Counted from the stretch's first letter, positions 9,556-20,906 are shown. The stretch is 64,000 bases of DNA from Arachnia rubra (GCF_019973735.1 NZ_AP024463.1:868001-932000), one strand, 5' to 3'. Translations and numbers: made by a program. Notes: generated from the letters alone by a model not told the origin.

Positions 9556-10818
9556 ATGCCGAAGGCGGAAGCCGACGTCATTGTCGTCGGCGCGGGCCCC
9601 GGCGGATCTGCGGCCGCGGCCAATCTCGCGAGGCGGGGACTGGGTGTCCTGCTGCTTGAGAAAACCCATTTCCCGCGGGAGAAGGTTTGCGGTGACGGGT
9701 TCACCCCGCGCACCACCCGGGCGCTGGTGCGGCTGGGAATCGACACCTCGCAGGAGGCTGGCTGGCTGCACAACAGGGGGCTACGGGTCTACGGCGGTCG
9801 CGTGGAGCCCTTCCAGCTCGATTGGCCCAGCCTCGCCGACTTCCCGTCCTACGGGCTGGTCCGCCGCCGCGCCGACTTCGACGACCTGATGGCCCAACAC
9901 GCCGTCGGGTTCGGGGCCGAGCTGGTGCAGGGCGCCAACGTCACCGAGGCCATCCTCGACGAGCGCACGGGCCGCATCACCGGGGTCCGCACCCGCGGCG
10001 GCGACGAGTACCGCGCCCCGCTGGTGGTCGCCGCCGACGGCAACTCGTCGCGCCTGGCGGTCTCGATGGGGCTCAACAAACGCGCCGATCGCCCGATGGG
10101 GGTGGCCTACCGCACCTACTACCGGTCCCCGCGCAGCGACGACGACTACCTCGAGTCGTGGCTGGAGCTGTGGGATGGCAAGCCCCGCGAGTCCACCCTC
10201 ATGCCCGGTTACGGCTGGATCTTCGGGATGGGGGACGGCACGTGCAACGTCGGCCTTGGGGTGCTCAACACCTCCAAGTCGTTCCAGAAGACGGACTACC
10301 GGGAGCTGATGAAGCGTTGGCTCGACAACACCCCCGAACAGTGGGGGTTCCGGGAGGAGAACCGGCTCGGGAAGATCCAGGGGGCCGCGCTTCCCATGGC
10401 CTTTAACCGCCAGCCCGTCTACGGGCGCGGCCTGCTGCTGGTCGGCGACGCGGGCGGCATGGTCAACCCGTTCAACGGCGAGGGCATCGCCTACGCGATG
10501 GAGTCCGCGGAACTGGCCGCCGACGCCATCGCCGAAGCCCATGCCCGCGGAGTCGGCACGGAGTCGGCCGAGCGGGCGTTGCACGGCTACCGCGCCCAGC
10601 TGAAGGCCCGGCTGGGTGGCTACTACCGGCTCGGCACCATTTTCGTGAAACTGATCGGCGACCCGCGGGTGATGAGCATCTGCACCACCTATGGGCTGCC
10701 CCGCAAAACCCTGATGCGCTTCGTCATGAAGCTGCTGGCGAACCTGACCGACAGCCATGACGGAGACGCCATGGATCACATCATCAACGCCCTGTGCAAG
10801 GCGGCGCCGTCGGCGTGA
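9556..10818 (+). CDS. menJ: geranylgeranyl reductase family protein, probable menaquinone reductase
   Basis: 420 aa flavoprotein. The N-terminal FAD-binding motif is VIVVGAGPGGS near residue 8, followed by FPREKVCGDGFTPR typical of the geranylgeranyl-reductase/MenJ group. The second FAD motif LVGDAGGMVNPFNGEGI is near residue 294. In mycobacteria MenJ saturates one isoprene unit of menaquinone. Placement directly before nuoA (33 bases) and divergent from menF supports that role here (inference). Start ATG 9556 with GACGAGGAGA upstream. Confidence 0.85.
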   Translation: MPKAEADVIVVGAGPGGSAAAANLARRGLGVLLLEKTHFPREKVCGDGFTPRTTRALVRLGIDTSQEAGWLHNRGLRVYGGRVEPFQLDWPSLADFPSYGLVRRRADFDDLMAQHAVGFGAELVQGANVTEAILDERTGRITGVRTRGGDEYRAPLVVAADGNSSRLAVSMGLNKRADRPMGVAYRTYYRSPRSDDDYLESWLELWDGKPRESTLMPGYGWIFGMGDGTCNVGLGVLNTSKSFQKTDYRELMKRWLDNTPEQWGFREENRLGKIQGAALPMAFNRQPVYGRGLLLVGDAGGMVNPFNGEGIAYAMESAELAADAIAEAHARGVGTESAERALHGYRAQLKARLGGYYRLGTIFVKLIGDPRVMSICTTYGLPRKTLMRFVMKLLANLTDSHDGDAMDHIINALCKAAPSA

Positions 10819-10851
10819 GACGGCAAGGCAGGCGGAAGGGAAGGAACTGCA

Positions 10852-11211
10852 GTGAACCTCTATATCCCCATCGCCGGGATGGCGGTGCTGGCCACGGTGT
10901 TCGTGGTGATCTCCATGACCCTGAGCATCTTCGTGGGGCCCAGCCGCAAGAACCGCGCCAAATACGACTCCTACGAGTGCGGCATCCAGCCCACCCCGCA
11001 GCCCGTCGGCGGGGGCCGGTTCCCCGTGAAGTACTACGTGATCGCGATGCTGTTCATCGTCTTCGACATCGAGATCGTCTTCCTCTACCCGTGGGCCGTC
11101 ACCTATCACCAGCTGGGCACCTTCGGGATCATCGCCATCCTCAGCTTCATCGTGACGGTGCTGGTGGCCTACTTCTACGTCAAACGGCGCGGTGGCCTGG
11201 ACTGGGACTGA
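10852..11211 (+). CDS. nuoA: NADH-quinone oxidoreductase subunit A
   Basis: 119 aa membrane-arm subunit of complex I with three hydrophobic helices. It carries the conserved YDSYECG loop between helices 1 and 2 and FDIEIVFLYPW in helix 2. GTG start at 10852, preceded by GGAAGGGAAGGA. First gene of the 14-gene nuo operon. Confidence 0.95.
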   Translation: MNLYIPIAGMAVLATVFVVISMTLSIFVGPSRKNRAKYDSYECGIQPTPQPVGGGRFPVKYYVIAMLFIVFDIEIVFLYPWAVTYHQLGTFGIIAILSFIVTVLVAYFYVKRRGGLDWD

Positions 11212-11239
11212 GCTGGACCGGGACTGATTAGGAGAATTC

Positions 11240-11794
11240 ATGGGTATCGAGGAGAAACTGCCCTCCGGCATCCTGCTGACCACCGTCGAGGGCATCTTCG
11301 GCTGGGTGCGCCAGGCGTCCTTCTGGCCCGTGACGATGGGCCTGGCATGCTGCGCGATCGAGATGATGTCCTACGGCACTCCCCGGTTCGACGCGGGACG
11401 CTGGGGCCAGGAGGTCTTCCGGGCCTCGCCCCGCCAGGCCGACCTGATGATCGTCTCCGGCCGCCTGTCGCAGAAGATGGCGCCCATCGTGCGGCAGGTC
11501 TACGACCAGATGCCGAACCCCAAGTGGGTGATCTCCATGGGGGCGTGCGCCTCGTCGGGTGGGATGTTCAACAACTACGCCATCGTCCAGGGCTGCGACC
11601 ACATCGTGCCCGTCGACATGTACATTCCCGGCTGCCCGCCGCGTCCCGACATGCTGATCGACGCCATGTTCAAGCTCCGCAAGGAGGTCGCCAAGCGCCC
11701 GATCGGCCCGAATGAGGCCGCCGCGATCGCGGCCCGCGAGGAGGCGGCCATGAACGCGCCCGCCACCCACGAGCTGAAGGGACTCATGCGATGA
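11240..11794 (+). CDS. nuoB: NADH-quinone oxidoreductase subunit B
   Basis: 184 aa peripheral-arm subunit that binds the terminal Fe-S cluster N2 next to the quinone site. The ligand cysteines are visible in [20 protein letters not shown] and [13 protein letters not shown] start at 11240 with TAGGAGAATTC upstream. The end overlaps nuoC by 4 bp. Confidence 0.96.
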   Translation: MGIEEKLPSGILLTTVEGIFGWVRQASFWPVTMGLACCAIEMMSYGTPRFDAGRWGQEVFRASPRQADLMIVSGRLSQKMAPIVRQVYDQMPNPKWVISMGACASSGGMFNNYAIVQGCDHIVPVDMYIPGCPPRPDMLIDAMFKLRKEVAKRPIGPNEAAAIAAREEAAMNAPATHELKGLMR

Positions 11795-12480
11795 CCGAGA
11801 CCCCGGGCGAGATCACCCGGCAGGATCAGACCGCCCCGCAGGCACCCGTCTTCGAGACCAGGACCGGCATGTGGAGCCGGGGCTCGGGGGACACCTCCGG
11901 GTACGGCAGGATCCAGCGGCAGATCGCCATGCCCGGCCTCACCCAGGGACCCTTCGGCGAGCCCTTCGACGCCATCGCCGCCCGGGCGGCCGAGCTCGTC
12001 CCCGCCCTGGACGGCGGCCTGGTCCTGTTCGACCGCGGTGAGCTGACGATCTTCGTGCCCCGTGAGCACCTCCAGGAGACGGTCCAGGCCTTCCGTGACG
12101 ACGCGCACCTGCGCTTCGAGATCTGCGTGTCGGTCAGCGGCGTGCACTATCCGCAGCAGGCCGGCGCGGAGCTGCACGTCGTCTACCACTTGCTGTCCAT
12201 CACCCACAACCGGCGCGTCCGGCTCGAGGTGACCGCCCCGGAGGCCGACCCGCATGTCCCGTCGGTCGTGGCCACCTACCCGATGGCCGACTGGCACGAG
12301 CGCGAGACCTGGGACATGTTCGGCATCCTGTTCGACGGCCACCCGGCGCTAACCCGGATCCTCATGCCCGACGACTGGGTCGGGCACCCACAGCGCAAGG
12401 ACTACCCGCTGGGCGGCATCGACATTCAGTACAAGGGCGCGACAGTGCCCGCCCCCGATCACCGGAGGACGTACAGCTGA
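11791..12480 (+). CDS. nuoC: NADH-quinone oxidoreductase subunit C
   Basis: 229 aa. The conserved 30-kDa subunit signature is near residue 170: [10 protein letters not shown], then [13 protein letters not shown] and [11 protein letters not shown]. The N-terminal 40 residues are Pro/Gly/Thr-rich and variable. Starts on an ATGA overlap with nuoB; its stop shares one base with nuoD. Confidence 0.95.
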   Translation: MTETPGEITRQDQTAPQAPVFETRTGMWSRGSGDTSGYGRIQRQIAMPGLTQGPFGEPFDAIAARAAELVPALDGGLVLFDRGELTIFVPREHLQETVQAFRDDAHLRFEICVSVSGVHYPQQAGAELHVVYHLLSITHNRRVRLEVTAPEADPHVPSVVATYPMADWHERETWDMFGILFDGHPALTRILMPDDWVGHPQRKDYPLGGIDIQYKGATVPAPDHRRTYS

Positions 12481-13811
12481 TGAGCAACGACATCTTTGCC
12501 ACTGAAGAGCCCCAGGCCGACCGGGTCTATCTCGCCCAGGGCGGTGACTGGTCGCAGATCGCTGCCGAGCAGGCCGAACGGGGCGACGAGACGATCGTGG
12601 TCAACATGGGCCCGCAGCATCCATCCACCCATGGCGTGCTGAGGCTCATCCTGGAGATGGACGGCGAGACCGTCACCCACATCCGTCCTGCCATCGGCTT
12701 CCTCCACACCGGCATTGAGAAGAACATGGAGTACAAGACGTGGACCCAGGGGGTCGCGTTCTGCACCCGCATGGACTATGTGGCGCCGCTGTTCAACGAG
12801 GCCGTCTACTGCCTGGCCGTCGAGAAGCTGCTCGGCATCACCGACGACGTCCCGGAGCGTGCCTCGATTCTCCGGGTGCTGGTGATGGAGCTGAACCGCA
12901 TCGCCTCCCACCTGGTGGCGATGGGCACGGGCGGCATGGAGATCGGCGCCCTGACGGTGATGACCATCGCCTTCCGGGAACGCGAGATGATCCTCGACTT
13001 CCTGGAGGGCCTGACCGGGCTGCGCATGAACCACGCGTTCATCCGCCCGGGCGGTGTCGCCAATGACCTCCACGAGGGCGGGCTGGAGCATCTGCGCACC
13101 ACCATCGCGTGGCTGAGGAAGCACCTGCCCGAGTACGCGGTCTTCTGCAACGAGAACCCGATCTTCAAGCTGCGCATGCAGAACATCGCGAAGATGGACC
13201 TGACTGCCTGCATGATGATGGGCGTCACCGGCCCGATCCTGCGCTCCACCGGCTACGAGTGGGACCTGCGCAGGGCACAGCCCTACTGCGGGTACGAGAC
13301 CTACGACTTCGACGTCATCACCTGGGACACCCAGGACGCCTACGGCCGGTTCCGCATCCGCCTGGCGGAGACCTGGGAGTCGCTGAAGATCGTGGAGCAG
13401 TGCCTGGAGCGGCTGGAACGCACCCAGGGGCAGCCGGTCATGGTGGGTGACGCGAAGATCGCCTGGCCCGCGTCGCTGGCTCTTGGCCCCGACGGCCAGG
13501 GCAACAGCCACGAGCACGTCAAGCACATCATGGGCGAGTCGATGGAGGCCCTGATCCACCACTTCAAGATCGTCACCGAGGGTTTCAAGGTGCCGGTCGG
13601 GCAGGTGTACCAGGCCATCGAGTCGCCGAAGGGCGAGCTCGGCTGCACCCTCGTCTCCGATGGCGGCACCCGTCCCTACCGGGCCCATTTCCGCGACCCG
13701 GGGTTCAACCACCTGCAGTCCGTGCCCCTGATGTGTGAGGGCGCGATGATCTCCGACGTCGTGGTGGCCGTCGCCAGCATCGACCCTGTTCTTGGAGGTG
13801 TGGACCGATGA
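12480..13811 (+). CDS. nuoD: NADH-quinone oxidoreductase subunit D
   Basis: 443 aa, the 49-kDa subunit forming the quinone-binding cavity with NuoB. Signatures: [13 protein letters not shown], then [24 protein letters not shown], and the C-terminal [11 protein letters not shown]. Start by one-base overlap (TGATG) with nuoC. Normal length. Confidence 0.96.
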   Translation: MSNDIFATEEPQADRVYLAQGGDWSQIAAEQAERGDETIVVNMGPQHPSTHGVLRLILEMDGETVTHIRPAIGFLHTGIEKNMEYKTWTQGVAFCTRMDYVAPLFNEAVYCLAVEKLLGITDDVPERASILRVLVMELNRIASHLVAMGTGGMEIGALTVMTIAFREREMILDFLEGLTGLRMNHAFIRPGGVANDLHEGGLEHLRTTIAWLRKHLPEYAVFCNENPIFKLRMQNIAKMDLTACMMMGVTGPILRSTGYEWDLRRAQPYCGYETYDFDVITWDTQDAYGRFRIRLAETWESLKIVEQCLERLERTQGQPVMVGDAKIAWPASLALGPDGQGNSHEHVKHIMGESMEALIHHFKIVTEGFKVPVGQVYQAIESPKGELGCTLVSDGGTRPYRAHFRDPGFNHLQSVPLMCEGAMISDVVVAVASIDPVLGGVDR

Positions 13812-14548
13812 GTGGTCACTTCACCAGCGACTTCCCCGAGTCCGGCTCGGTGGACTATTCCGACCAGTCCACCAATCTCGACGAGACCGCCATCGCCGAG
13901 CTGAACGAGCTGGCCGGCCGCTATCCGCAGGCACGCTCCGCGCTGCTGCCGATGCTGCACCTGGTGCAGTCCTACGACGGCCGGATCAGCCCGCGGGGCA
14001 TCGAGCTGTGCGCCGAGATCCTCGGGATCACCACAGCACAGGTCTCGGGGGTGGCCACCTTCTACACCATGTTCAAGCGCCGGCCCGCCGGGCACCATCA
14101 CCTCGGGGTCTGCACCACGGCCCTGTGCGCGGTGATGGGCGGCGACATCCTCCTCGACCGCGCCAAGGAGAGGCTGGGCATCGACGAGGGTCAGACCACG
14201 CCGTGCGGCCGGGTGTCCCTGGAGCGTCTCGAATGCAACGCCGCCTGCGACTACGCGCCCGTCGCGATGGTCAACTGGGAGTTCTTCGACGACATGACCC
14301 CCGAGAAGCTCGATGAGCTGATCGACGCGCTGATGAACGGGGACGAGGTGGTCTCGCCGCGCGGCGCGACCATCACGTCGTGGCAGAAGGCCGAGCGGGT
14401 GCTCGCCGGTTTCCCCGACGGCCGCGCCGACGAGGGGCCCTCGGCCGGTCACGCCTCCACCCTCGGTAGGCGGATCGCCGCCGAGAACGGCTGGAGCGCA
14501 CCGGACCCCGGCAACCTGTCCGATGTGCCCGGGGAGGAGCCAAAGTGA
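13808..14548 (+). CDS. nuoE: NADH-quinone oxidoreductase subunit E
   Basis: 246 aa, thioredoxin-like [2Fe-2S] subunit (cluster N1a). Ligands are visible as C-x4-C in [10 protein letters not shown] and C-x3-C in [10 protein letters not shown]. About 70 residues follow the core domain, an Ala/Gly/Pro-rich tail common in actinobacterial NuoE. ATGA overlap with nuoD; GTGA overlap with nuoF. Confidence 0.95.
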   Translation: MSGHFTSDFPESGSVDYSDQSTNLDETAIAELNELAGRYPQARSALLPMLHLVQSYDGRISPRGIELCAEILGITTAQVSGVATFYTMFKRRPAGHHHLGVCTTALCAVMGGDILLDRAKERLGIDEGQTTPCGRVSLERLECNAACDYAPVAMVNWEFFDDMTPEKLDELIDALMNGDEVVSPRGATITSWQKAERVLAGFPDGRADEGPSAGHASTLGRRIAAENGWSAPDPGNLSDVPGEEPK

Positions 14549-15858
14549 GTGACCTACTCGCCCCAGTCTTGAGCGACCAGTGGGGCCAGGAGAAGTCCTG
14601 GAAGCTCTCCCGCTACGAGGCGACCGGCGGCTACCGGGCGCTGCGCAAGGCGCTCGGCATGACCCAGGCGGACGTGATCAGCCTGGTCAAGGACGCGGGC
14701 CTGCGCGGGCGGGGCGGCGCGGGCTTCCCGACGGGCATGAAGTGGAGCTTCGTGCCCCAGGACAACCCCAACCCGAAGTACCTCGTGGTCAACGCCGACG
14801 AGTCGGAGCCCGGCACCTGCAAGGACATGCCGCTGCTGATGGCCTCCCCGCACACCCTCGTCGAGGGGGTGCTGATCTCGGCCTACGCGATTGGCTCCAA
14901 CCAGGCATTCATCTACTGCCGCGGCGAGGTGCTGCACGTGATCCGGCGGCTTCAGCAGGCCGTCCGGGAGGCCTACGAGGCCGGTTACGCGGGCAAGAAC
15001 GTGATGGGGCTCGGCTACGACATCGACGTGATCGTCCACGCCGGCGCGGGAGCCTACATCTGTGGTGAGGAGACGGCGCTGCTCGACTCCTTGGAGGGCC
15101 GCCGCGGCCAGCCGCGCCTGCGCCCGCCGTTCCCGGCCGTCGCAGGCTTGTACGCCTCTCCGACGGTGATCAACAACGTCGAGTCGATCTCGTCGGTGCC
15201 ATCGATCGTCAACAACGGGGCCGCCTGGTTCCAGGCGATGGGCACCGAGAAGTCGAAGGGCATGACGATCTACTCGCTGTCCGGGCACGTCGCGCGCCCG
15301 GGACAGTTTGAGGCCCCCATGGGCATCACGCTGCGGCAGCTGCTGGCGTTGTCGGGCGGGATCCGCGCCGGGCACCAGCTGAAGTTCTTCACCCCGGGCG
15401 GCTCGTCCACCCCGATCCTGACGCCCGAGCACCTGGACCTGCCGCTCGACTACGAGGGCATGGCCTCGGCCGGGACGATGCTCGGCACCAAGGCGCTGCA
15501 GGTCTTCGACGAGACCACCTCCGTGGTGCGCACCACCCTGCGGTGGGTGGAGTTCTACAAGCACGAGTCCTGCGGCAAGTGCACGCCATGCCGGGAGGGG
15601 TCGTGGTGGCTGGTGCAGCTGCTCATGAAGTTCGAGGCAGGCACAGCTGAGGAGGGGGACGTCGAGAAGCTGCTGGACGTCTGCGAGAACATCGGCGGCC
15701 GCTCCTTCTGCGCCCTGGCGGATGGGGCGGTGGCCTGCGCGACCAGTGCGGTGCGCAACTTCCGCGACGAGTTCGAGCAGGGCTATCACACGCCGGCCTG
15801 GGAGCTCTTCCCATACGAGCGTAGTGCTGTGTTCGCCACGGAAGGAGGTCCCCGGTGA
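14545..15858 (+). CDS. nuoF: NADH-quinone oxidoreductase subunit F
   Basis: 437 aa, the NADH- and FMN-binding entry subunit. Visible motifs: GRGGAGFPTGMKW (nucleotide site), NADESEPGTCKD, GAGAYICGEETALLDSLEG (FMN site), and the [4Fe-4S] N3 ligands in ESCGKCTPCREG with a later Cys. GTG start within the nuoE stop. Confidence 0.96.
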   Translation: MSDLLAPVLSDQWGQEKSWKLSRYEATGGYRALRKALGMTQADVISLVKDAGLRGRGGAGFPTGMKWSFVPQDNPNPKYLVVNADESEPGTCKDMPLLMASPHTLVEGVLISAYAIGSNQAFIYCRGEVLHVIRRLQQAVREAYEAGYAGKNVMGLGYDIDVIVHAGAGAYICGEETALLDSLEGRRGQPRLRPPFPAVAGLYASPTVINNVESISSVPSIVNNGAAWFQAMGTEKSKGMTIYSLSGHVARPGQFEAPMGITLRQLLALSGGIRAGHQLKFFTPGGSSTPILTPEHLDLPLDYEGMASAGTMLGTKALQVFDETTSVVRTTLRWVEFYKHESCGKCTPCREGSWWLVQLLMKFEAGTAEEGDVEKLLDVCENIGGRSFCALADGAVACATSAVRNFRDEFEQGYHTPAWELFPYERSAVFATEGGPR

Positions 15859-18248
15859 GTCAGCCGACCGACACGGCCAGCAAGGTGGCGCCCACACCGG
15901 ACCTGGTCACCCTGACGATCGATGACGTTCCCGTCAGCGTGCCGAAGGGCACTCTGATCATCCGGGCAGCCGAGATGATCGGCACCGCGATCCCACGTTT
16001 CTGCGACCATCCTCTCCTCGACCCGGTGGGGGCCTGCCGCCAGTGCCTCGTCGAGATCCCCGACGCCGGCAACGGGCGTGGCTTCCCCAAGCCCCAGGCG
16101 TCCTGCACCATGCCGGTGGCCGAGGGCATGGTGGTGCGCACGCAGGTCAGCTCGCCGGTGGCCAGGAAAGCGCAGGAGGGCATCCTCGAGTTCCTGCTGA
16201 TCAATCATCCGCTCGACTGCCCCATCTGCGACAAGGGCGGTGAATGCCCCCTCCAGAACCAGGCCCTCAGCAACGGGCGTGGCGAGTCGCGGTACGAGGG
16301 GGTCAAGCGCACCTACCCGAAGCCGGTCAACATCTCCGCGCAGATCCTGCTGGACCGGGAGCGCTGCGTGCTCTGCGCCCGCTGCACCCGGTTCTCGGAG
16401 CAGATCTCCGGCGACCCGTTCATCGCGCTGGTGGAGCGTGGCGCGCTGCAGCAGGTTGGGTTCTACGAGCAGGACCCCTACGACTCCTATTTCTCCGGCA
16501 ATGTGGTGCAGATCTGTCCAGTGGGTGCGCTGACCTCGGCGGCCTACCGTTTCCAGGCGCGCCCGTTCGACCTGAAGTCGACCACCACCTCCTGCGACCA
16601 CTGCGCCGGAGGCTGCGAGATCCGGGCCGACCACCGCCATCACCAGGTCAAGCGCCACCAGGCGGGCGACGCCCCCGAGGTGAACGAGGAGTGGCTGTGC
16701 GACAAGGGACGGTTCGGGTTCGTCTCGGGACGCGGCGAGGACCGGCTGACCCGCCCGCTGGTGCGCCGCAACGGCATCCTGCAGGTCGCGAGCTGGCCTG
16801 AGGCCATCGACGCTGCCGTCGCCGGGCTGCGGGCCGCGGGCCCCGCGGCCGGGGTGCTGACGGGCGGCCGGCTGACTGTTGAGAACGCCTACGCCTACTC
16901 GCGGTTCGCGCGCACGGTGCTGGGAACCAACAACATCGACTTCCGCTCCCGCGCGGCCTCCACGGAGGAGGCCCAGTTCCTGGCCTCCCGGGTCGCGGGG
17001 CGGGGCATGGACGTCACCTACGCGGACCTTGAGGCCGCCCGGCGCGTGGTGCTGGTCAGCTACGAGCCCGAGGACGAGACCTCGGTGGTGTTCCTGCGGC
17101 TCCGGAAGGCGGTCCGCAAGAGGGGGCTGAAGGTCACGACCTTGGCGCCGTTCGCCTCCCGGGGCACGAGGAAGCTCTCCGCAGAGCTAATCCCCGTCGC
17201 CCCCGGTGCGGAGGCGCAGACCCTGGAGGCCATGGAGCTGGAGGAGGGCACCATCATCCTCGTGGGTGAGCGGGCCGCCTGCCAGCCGGGCCTGCTCTCG
17301 GCGGTCTCCTCCAAGGCTGTTCTCAGCGGGGCGCGCCTGGCCTGGATGCCGCGCCGCGCCGGCGATATGGGAGCCATCGCAACGGGCTGCCTTCCCGGGC
17401 TGCTGCCCGGCGGGCGTCCCGTCGCCTCCGCTGAGGCCCGGGTCGATATGGCTGCGGCCTGGGGAGCCGAGACGCTTCCGACCGAGCCCGGGCTGAGCAC
17501 CGCCGAACAGTTCGCCGCGGCCCGCGAGGGCTACCTGAAGGCCTTCCTCGTCGCGGGCGTCGACCCCTACGACATGCCGGAGGCTGACGCCGCCTTGCAT
17601 GCGCTGCGGAAGTCTTTCGTGGTGCACGTCTCCACCCGCGCCAATGCCGTGACGGAAGTCGCCGACGTGGTCTTCCCCGCCTGCCTGATGGAGGAACAGG
17701 CCGGGCACTTCCTCAACTGGGAGCAGCGGGTCCGGCCTGTCGCCCTGGTCAACGAGGGCACGAGGCACCCCATGAGCGACCTGCGGATCCTGGCCGCCCT
17801 GGCTGATGCCTTCGGGTGCAACCTCGGATTCCGGAGCCAGGCCGCCGCGTGGGCTGACTTCCAGGAGCTCGGGCCCTGGGAGGGCGAGCGCATCGGGGTG
17901 CCGCGCAAGCTTGATGCCGGGGTCGCGCAGGGCGGCATCGTCGTCGCATCCTGGCGTGAGGCCCTTGATGCCACCAGCGGCATCGACTACGAGGTGGCGT
18001 TGCGCCGGACCGCCCGCCCGGCTGTCGCGCGGATGTCGCAGGCGACGGCCGCCGCCCTGAGGGTCGGTGGGATGTGCCGGGTGGAGGCGCCCGGTTCCTC
18101 GCAGCTGCTGCCCGTCGAGATCACCGAGATGGTGGACGGTGTGGTCTGGGTGCCGATGAATCCCGGCGAGCCCGGCCGGCTCGGAGTGACGCCTGGTTCC
18201 ATCGTGAACGTGCTGCCGGTGAGCACCGATGAAGGAGATCAGGCATGA
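15855..18248 (+). CDS. nuoG: NADH-quinone oxidoreductase subunit G
   Basis: 797 aa molybdopterin-oxidoreductase-like subunit carrying several Fe-S clusters. N-terminal [2Fe-2S]: FCDHPLLDPVGACRQC plus a later Cys. Then the His-Cys3 site with DCPICDKGGECPLQNQAL, the RCVLCARCTRF and QICPVGAL clusters, and CDHCAGGCEI followed by WLCDKGRF, which gives the extra N7-type cluster site. The last 550 residues are the degenerate molybdopterin-like domain. GTGA overlap with nuoF, GGAGG ribosome binding site. Confidence 0.95.
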   Translation: MSQPTDTASKVAPTPDLVTLTIDDVPVSVPKGTLIIRAAEMIGTAIPRFCDHPLLDPVGACRQCLVEIPDAGNGRGFPKPQASCTMPVAEGMVVRTQVSSPVARKAQEGILEFLLINHPLDCPICDKGGECPLQNQALSNGRGESRYEGVKRTYPKPVNISAQILLDRERCVLCARCTRFSEQISGDPFIALVERGALQQVGFYEQDPYDSYFSGNVVQICPVGALTSAAYRFQARPFDLKSTTTSCDHCAGGCEIRADHRHHQVKRHQAGDAPEVNEEWLCDKGRFGFVSGRGEDRLTRPLVRRNGILQVASWPEAIDAAVAGLRAAGPAAGVLTGGRLTVENAYAYSRFARTVLGTNNIDFRSRAASTEEAQFLASRVAGRGMDVTYADLEAARRVVLVSYEPEDETSVVFLRLRKAVRKRGLKVTTLAPFASRGTRKLSAELIPVAPGAEAQTLEAMELEEGTIILVGERAACQPGLLSAVSSKAVLSGARLAWMPRRAGDMGAIATGCLPGLLPGGRPVASAEARVDMAAAWGAETLPTEPGLSTAEQFAAAREGYLKAFLVAGVDPYDMPEADAALHALRKSFVVHVSTRANAVTEVADVVFPACLMEEQAGHFLNWEQRVRPVALVNEGTRHPMSDLRILAALADAFGCNLGFRSQAAAWADFQELGPWEGERIGVPRKLDAGVAQGGIVVASWREALDATSGIDYEVALRRTARPAVARMSQATAAALRVGGMCRVEAPGSSQLLPVEITEMVDGVVWVPMNPGEPGRLGVTPGSIVNVLPVSTDEGDQA

Positions 18249-19537
18249 ACGACGTGTTCTTCCAGGACCCCTGGTGGCTGATCGTGATCAAGGTCCTGGC
18301 CCTGTTCGTGATCCTGCTGCTGTGGACCATCTTCAACGTCTGGTATGAGCGGCGCCTGGTCGGCAAGATGCAGCACCGTCTCGGCCCCATCATGAATGGC
18401 CCCTTCGGTCTGGCTCAGGCGCTCGCTGACGGCGCGAAGCTGCTGGTCAAGGAGGACTTCCGCCCGCAGCACACCGACAAGTGGGTGTTCAACTTGGCTC
18501 CGGTCCTCACGGGGATGGCGGCCTTCACCACGTGGACGGTGATACCGTTCGGCGGGCAGGTGGAGATCTTCGGGGTCTCGACGCGCCTCCAGGTCACGGA
18601 CCTGCCGGTGGCTGTGCTGTTCGTGATGGCCATCGCGTCCATCGGCATCTACGGCATCGTGCTGGCGGGCTGGGCCTCGAACTCTACCTATGCCTTCCTG
18701 GGCGCCATGCGCAGCTCCGCTCAGATGATCTCCTACGAGATCGCGATGGGCCTGTCGATCGTCGGGGTGTTCCTCATGACGGGGACCATGTCCACCTACG
18801 GCATCGTCGAGGCGCAGCAGGCGCCGGTCATCTTCCAGGTGCCGTTCACAGACATGCAGTTCAACATCGGGCTGATGGGCTGGTATGCGCTGCTGCTGGC
18901 GCCGTCGTTCGTGATCTACGGGATCGCGATGGTGGGGGAGACCAACCGCGCCCCCTTCGACCTGCCCGAGTGCGAGTCTGAGCTGGTCTCCGGCTACCTG
19001 ACGGAGTACTCCGGGTTCCGCTACGCCATGTTCTTCCTGGCCGAGTACATCAACATGGCGACGGTCTCCGCGGTGTGCACGACGTTGTTCCTGGGCGGCT
19101 ACCTGCCGTTCTGGCCGCTGAACTTGATCGAGCCTTTGAACAACGCCTGGCTCGGCCCGCTCTGGTTTGTTATCAAGGTGCAGCTGCTGTTCTCCGTGTT
19201 CGTGTGGCTGCGTGGCACCCTGCCGCGTTTCCGCTACGACCAGTTCATGGACCTGGGGTGGAAGCGGCTGATCCCCATCTCCCTGCTGTGGATCGTGATG
19301 GTGGCGGTCGCGCCGATGTACACCGTCGCGCTGGCGATCGTCCTCGTCGCGATCCTGATCGTCTTTGCGTCGCGCAGGAAGCAGCAGGAGCGGGTGCCGC
19401 CAGTCGATCCAGACGAGGTCTTCGACGCCTTCGCGGGCGGTTACCCGGTCCCACCGCGGCCTGGGCAGGTGCTGCCCGAGCTGGCCCGGGTGATCAGGTC
19501 CGAGCCCGCCCAGCCGACCGAGAGCGAGGAGAGGTAA
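18245..19537 (+). CDS. nuoH: NADH-quinone oxidoreductase subunit H
   Basis: 430 aa with about eight hydrophobic helices, linking the quinone site to the proton channels. Signatures: [43 protein letters not shown] and [14 protein letters not shown] 50-residue polar tail follows the last helix. ATGA overlap with nuoG. Confidence 0.96.
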   Translation: MNDVFFQDPWWLIVIKVLALFVILLLWTIFNVWYERRLVGKMQHRLGPIMNGPFGLAQALADGAKLLVKEDFRPQHTDKWVFNLAPVLTGMAAFTTWTVIPFGGQVEIFGVSTRLQVTDLPVAVLFVMAIASIGIYGIVLAGWASNSTYAFLGAMRSSAQMISYEIAMGLSIVGVFLMTGTMSTYGIVEAQQAPVIFQVPFTDMQFNIGLMGWYALLLAPSFVIYGIAMVGETNRAPFDLPECESELVSGYLTEYSGFRYAMFFLAEYINMATVSAVCTTLFLGGYLPFWPLNLIEPLNNAWLGPLWFVIKVQLLFSVFVWLRGTLPRFRYDQFMDLGWKRLIPISLLWIVMVAVAPMYTVALAIVLVAILIVFASRRKQQERVPPVDPDEVFDAFAGGYPVPPRPGQVLPELARVIRSEPAQPTESEER

Positions 19538-20091
19538 TGGGCATCTTCGATCCGTGGGCCGGATTCGGCATCACGCTTCACACCATCTTCCGCAAGACCT
19601 TCACCCAGGGTTACCCGCAGAAGGGCAGGGAGAAGGTGACGCTGCCGCGTTTCCATGGCCGTCACCAGCTCAACCGCTGGCCCGACGGCCTGGAAAAGTG
19701 CGTCGGCTGTGAGCTGTGCGCCTGGGCGTGTCCCGCCGACGCCATCTACGTGGAGGGCGCCGACAACACCGACGAGCAGCGTTTCTCCCCGGGGGAGAGG
19801 TTCGGGCACGTTTACCAGATCAACTATCTGCGCTGCATCTTCTGCGGGATGTGCATCGAGGCGTGCCCGACGCGTGCGCTCACGATGACCAACGAGTTCA
19901 AGCTCGCCGACAAGACGCGAGGGAAGCTGATCTATGAGAAGCAGGACCTGCTGGCGCCGCTGGTGACGGGCATGGAGCAGCCTCCGCATCCCCGGCGCCT
20001 CGGCGATGACGAGACGGACTATTTCCTGGGGCTGCCGCCCACCGGTCAGCCGGACACGCGGACGGCGCCTGAGCAAGGAGCGGTGAAATGA
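19537..20091 (+). CDS. nuoI: NADH-quinone oxidoreductase subunit I
   Basis: 184 aa with two [4Fe-4S] ferredoxin motifs: [12 protein letters not shown] near residue 49 and [12 protein letters not shown] near residue 94 (clusters N6a and N6b). The ATG at 19537 shares one base with the nuoH TAA and has GAGGAGAGG just upstream. A frame open 154 codons further upstream overlaps nuoH and is not the gene. Confidence 0.95.
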   Translation: MGIFDPWAGFGITLHTIFRKTFTQGYPQKGREKVTLPRFHGRHQLNRWPDGLEKCVGCELCAWACPADAIYVEGADNTDEQRFSPGERFGHVYQINYLRCIFCGMCIEACPTRALTMTNEFKLADKTRGKLIYEKQDLLAPLVTGMEQPPHPRRLGDDETDYFLGLPPTGQPDTRTAPEQGAVK

Positions 20092-20906
20092 TCCCCCTGC
20101 CCCCGCTGACGGGTGAGCTCGTCGCCTTCGTGGTGTGCGCCCCGGTCATGGTGCTGCTCGCGGTCGGCATCGTCGTGGCCCGCAAGCCTGTGCACTCGGC
20201 CATCTGCATGGCCGGGGTGATGGTCGGGCTCGCGATCCTCTACGCCGCGCAGGATGCGCCGTTCCTGTTCGTGGTGCAGATCATCGTCTACACGGGCGCC
20301 ATCTTGATGCTGTTCCTGTTCGTCGTGATGCTGATCGGCGTCGACAGCCGCGACTCCGTGGCGGAGACCCTGAGGGGGCAGCGAGTGGCCGGTGTCCTCG
20401 CGGTGCTCGGGCTGGCGGGCCTGCTGGTGTTCGCCGCCGGGCAGGCGGTCTTCGTGGGCGGCCCGGCCGGGCTGCAGCAGGCCAACGCCGCCGAGGGCGG
20501 CAACCCGCAGGGAGTGGCCGCGCTGCTGTTCTCCCGCTATGTCGTGCTGCTGGAGGCGACCTCGGCGCTGCTCATCACCGCCGCGGTGGGGGCGATGGTG
20601 CTCGCCCACGGTGACCGGCTCCGTGAGCCCCGGCGCCAGGCCGAGCACATGGCGGCGCGTGTCGAACGGTATGCCGTCGACGGTGTGCATCCGGGACCGG
20701 ACCCGAACTCCGGCGTCTACGCCCGCACCAACGCCATCCACGCGCCCGCCCTGCTGCCTGACGGGACGGTGGCTAAGACCTCGGTGAGCCGGACCCTGAC
20801 GACGCGGGGCGCGGTGGTGGCCGTCGACGAGCTGCGCGCCCCGACGTCCACCGCCTTCGGCGACATCAGACAGGTCGCCGCTGAACTGGAAGGAGAGGCC
20901 AAGTGA
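20088..20906 (+). CDS. nuoJ: NADH-quinone oxidoreductase subunit J
   Basis: 272 aa. Five hydrophobic helices in the first 180 residues, with the conserved [19 protein letters not shown] segment near residue 63. It then carries about 90 hydrophilic residues beyond the last helix, making it longer than the roughly 170-200 aa enterobacterial protein. ATGA overlap with nuoI, GTGA overlap with nuoK. Confidence 0.94.
   Translation: MIPLPPLTGELVAFVVCAPVMVLLAVGIVVARKPVHSAICMAGVMVGLAILYAAQDAPFLFVVQIIVYTGAILMLFLFVVMLIGVDSRDSVAETLRGQRVAGVLAVLGLAGLLVFAAGQAVFVGGPAGLQQANAAEGGNPQGVAALLFSRYVVLLEATSALLITAAVGAMVLAHGDRLREPRRQAEHMAARVERYAVDGVHPGPDPNSGVYARTNAIHAPALLPDGTVAKTSVSRTLTTRGAVVAVDELRAPTSTAFGDIRQVAAELEGEAK

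Noticed and set aside
9781..11295. 504-codon minus frame across menJ, nuoA and nuoB
   Set aside because: Antisense shadow covering three clearly recognised genes.
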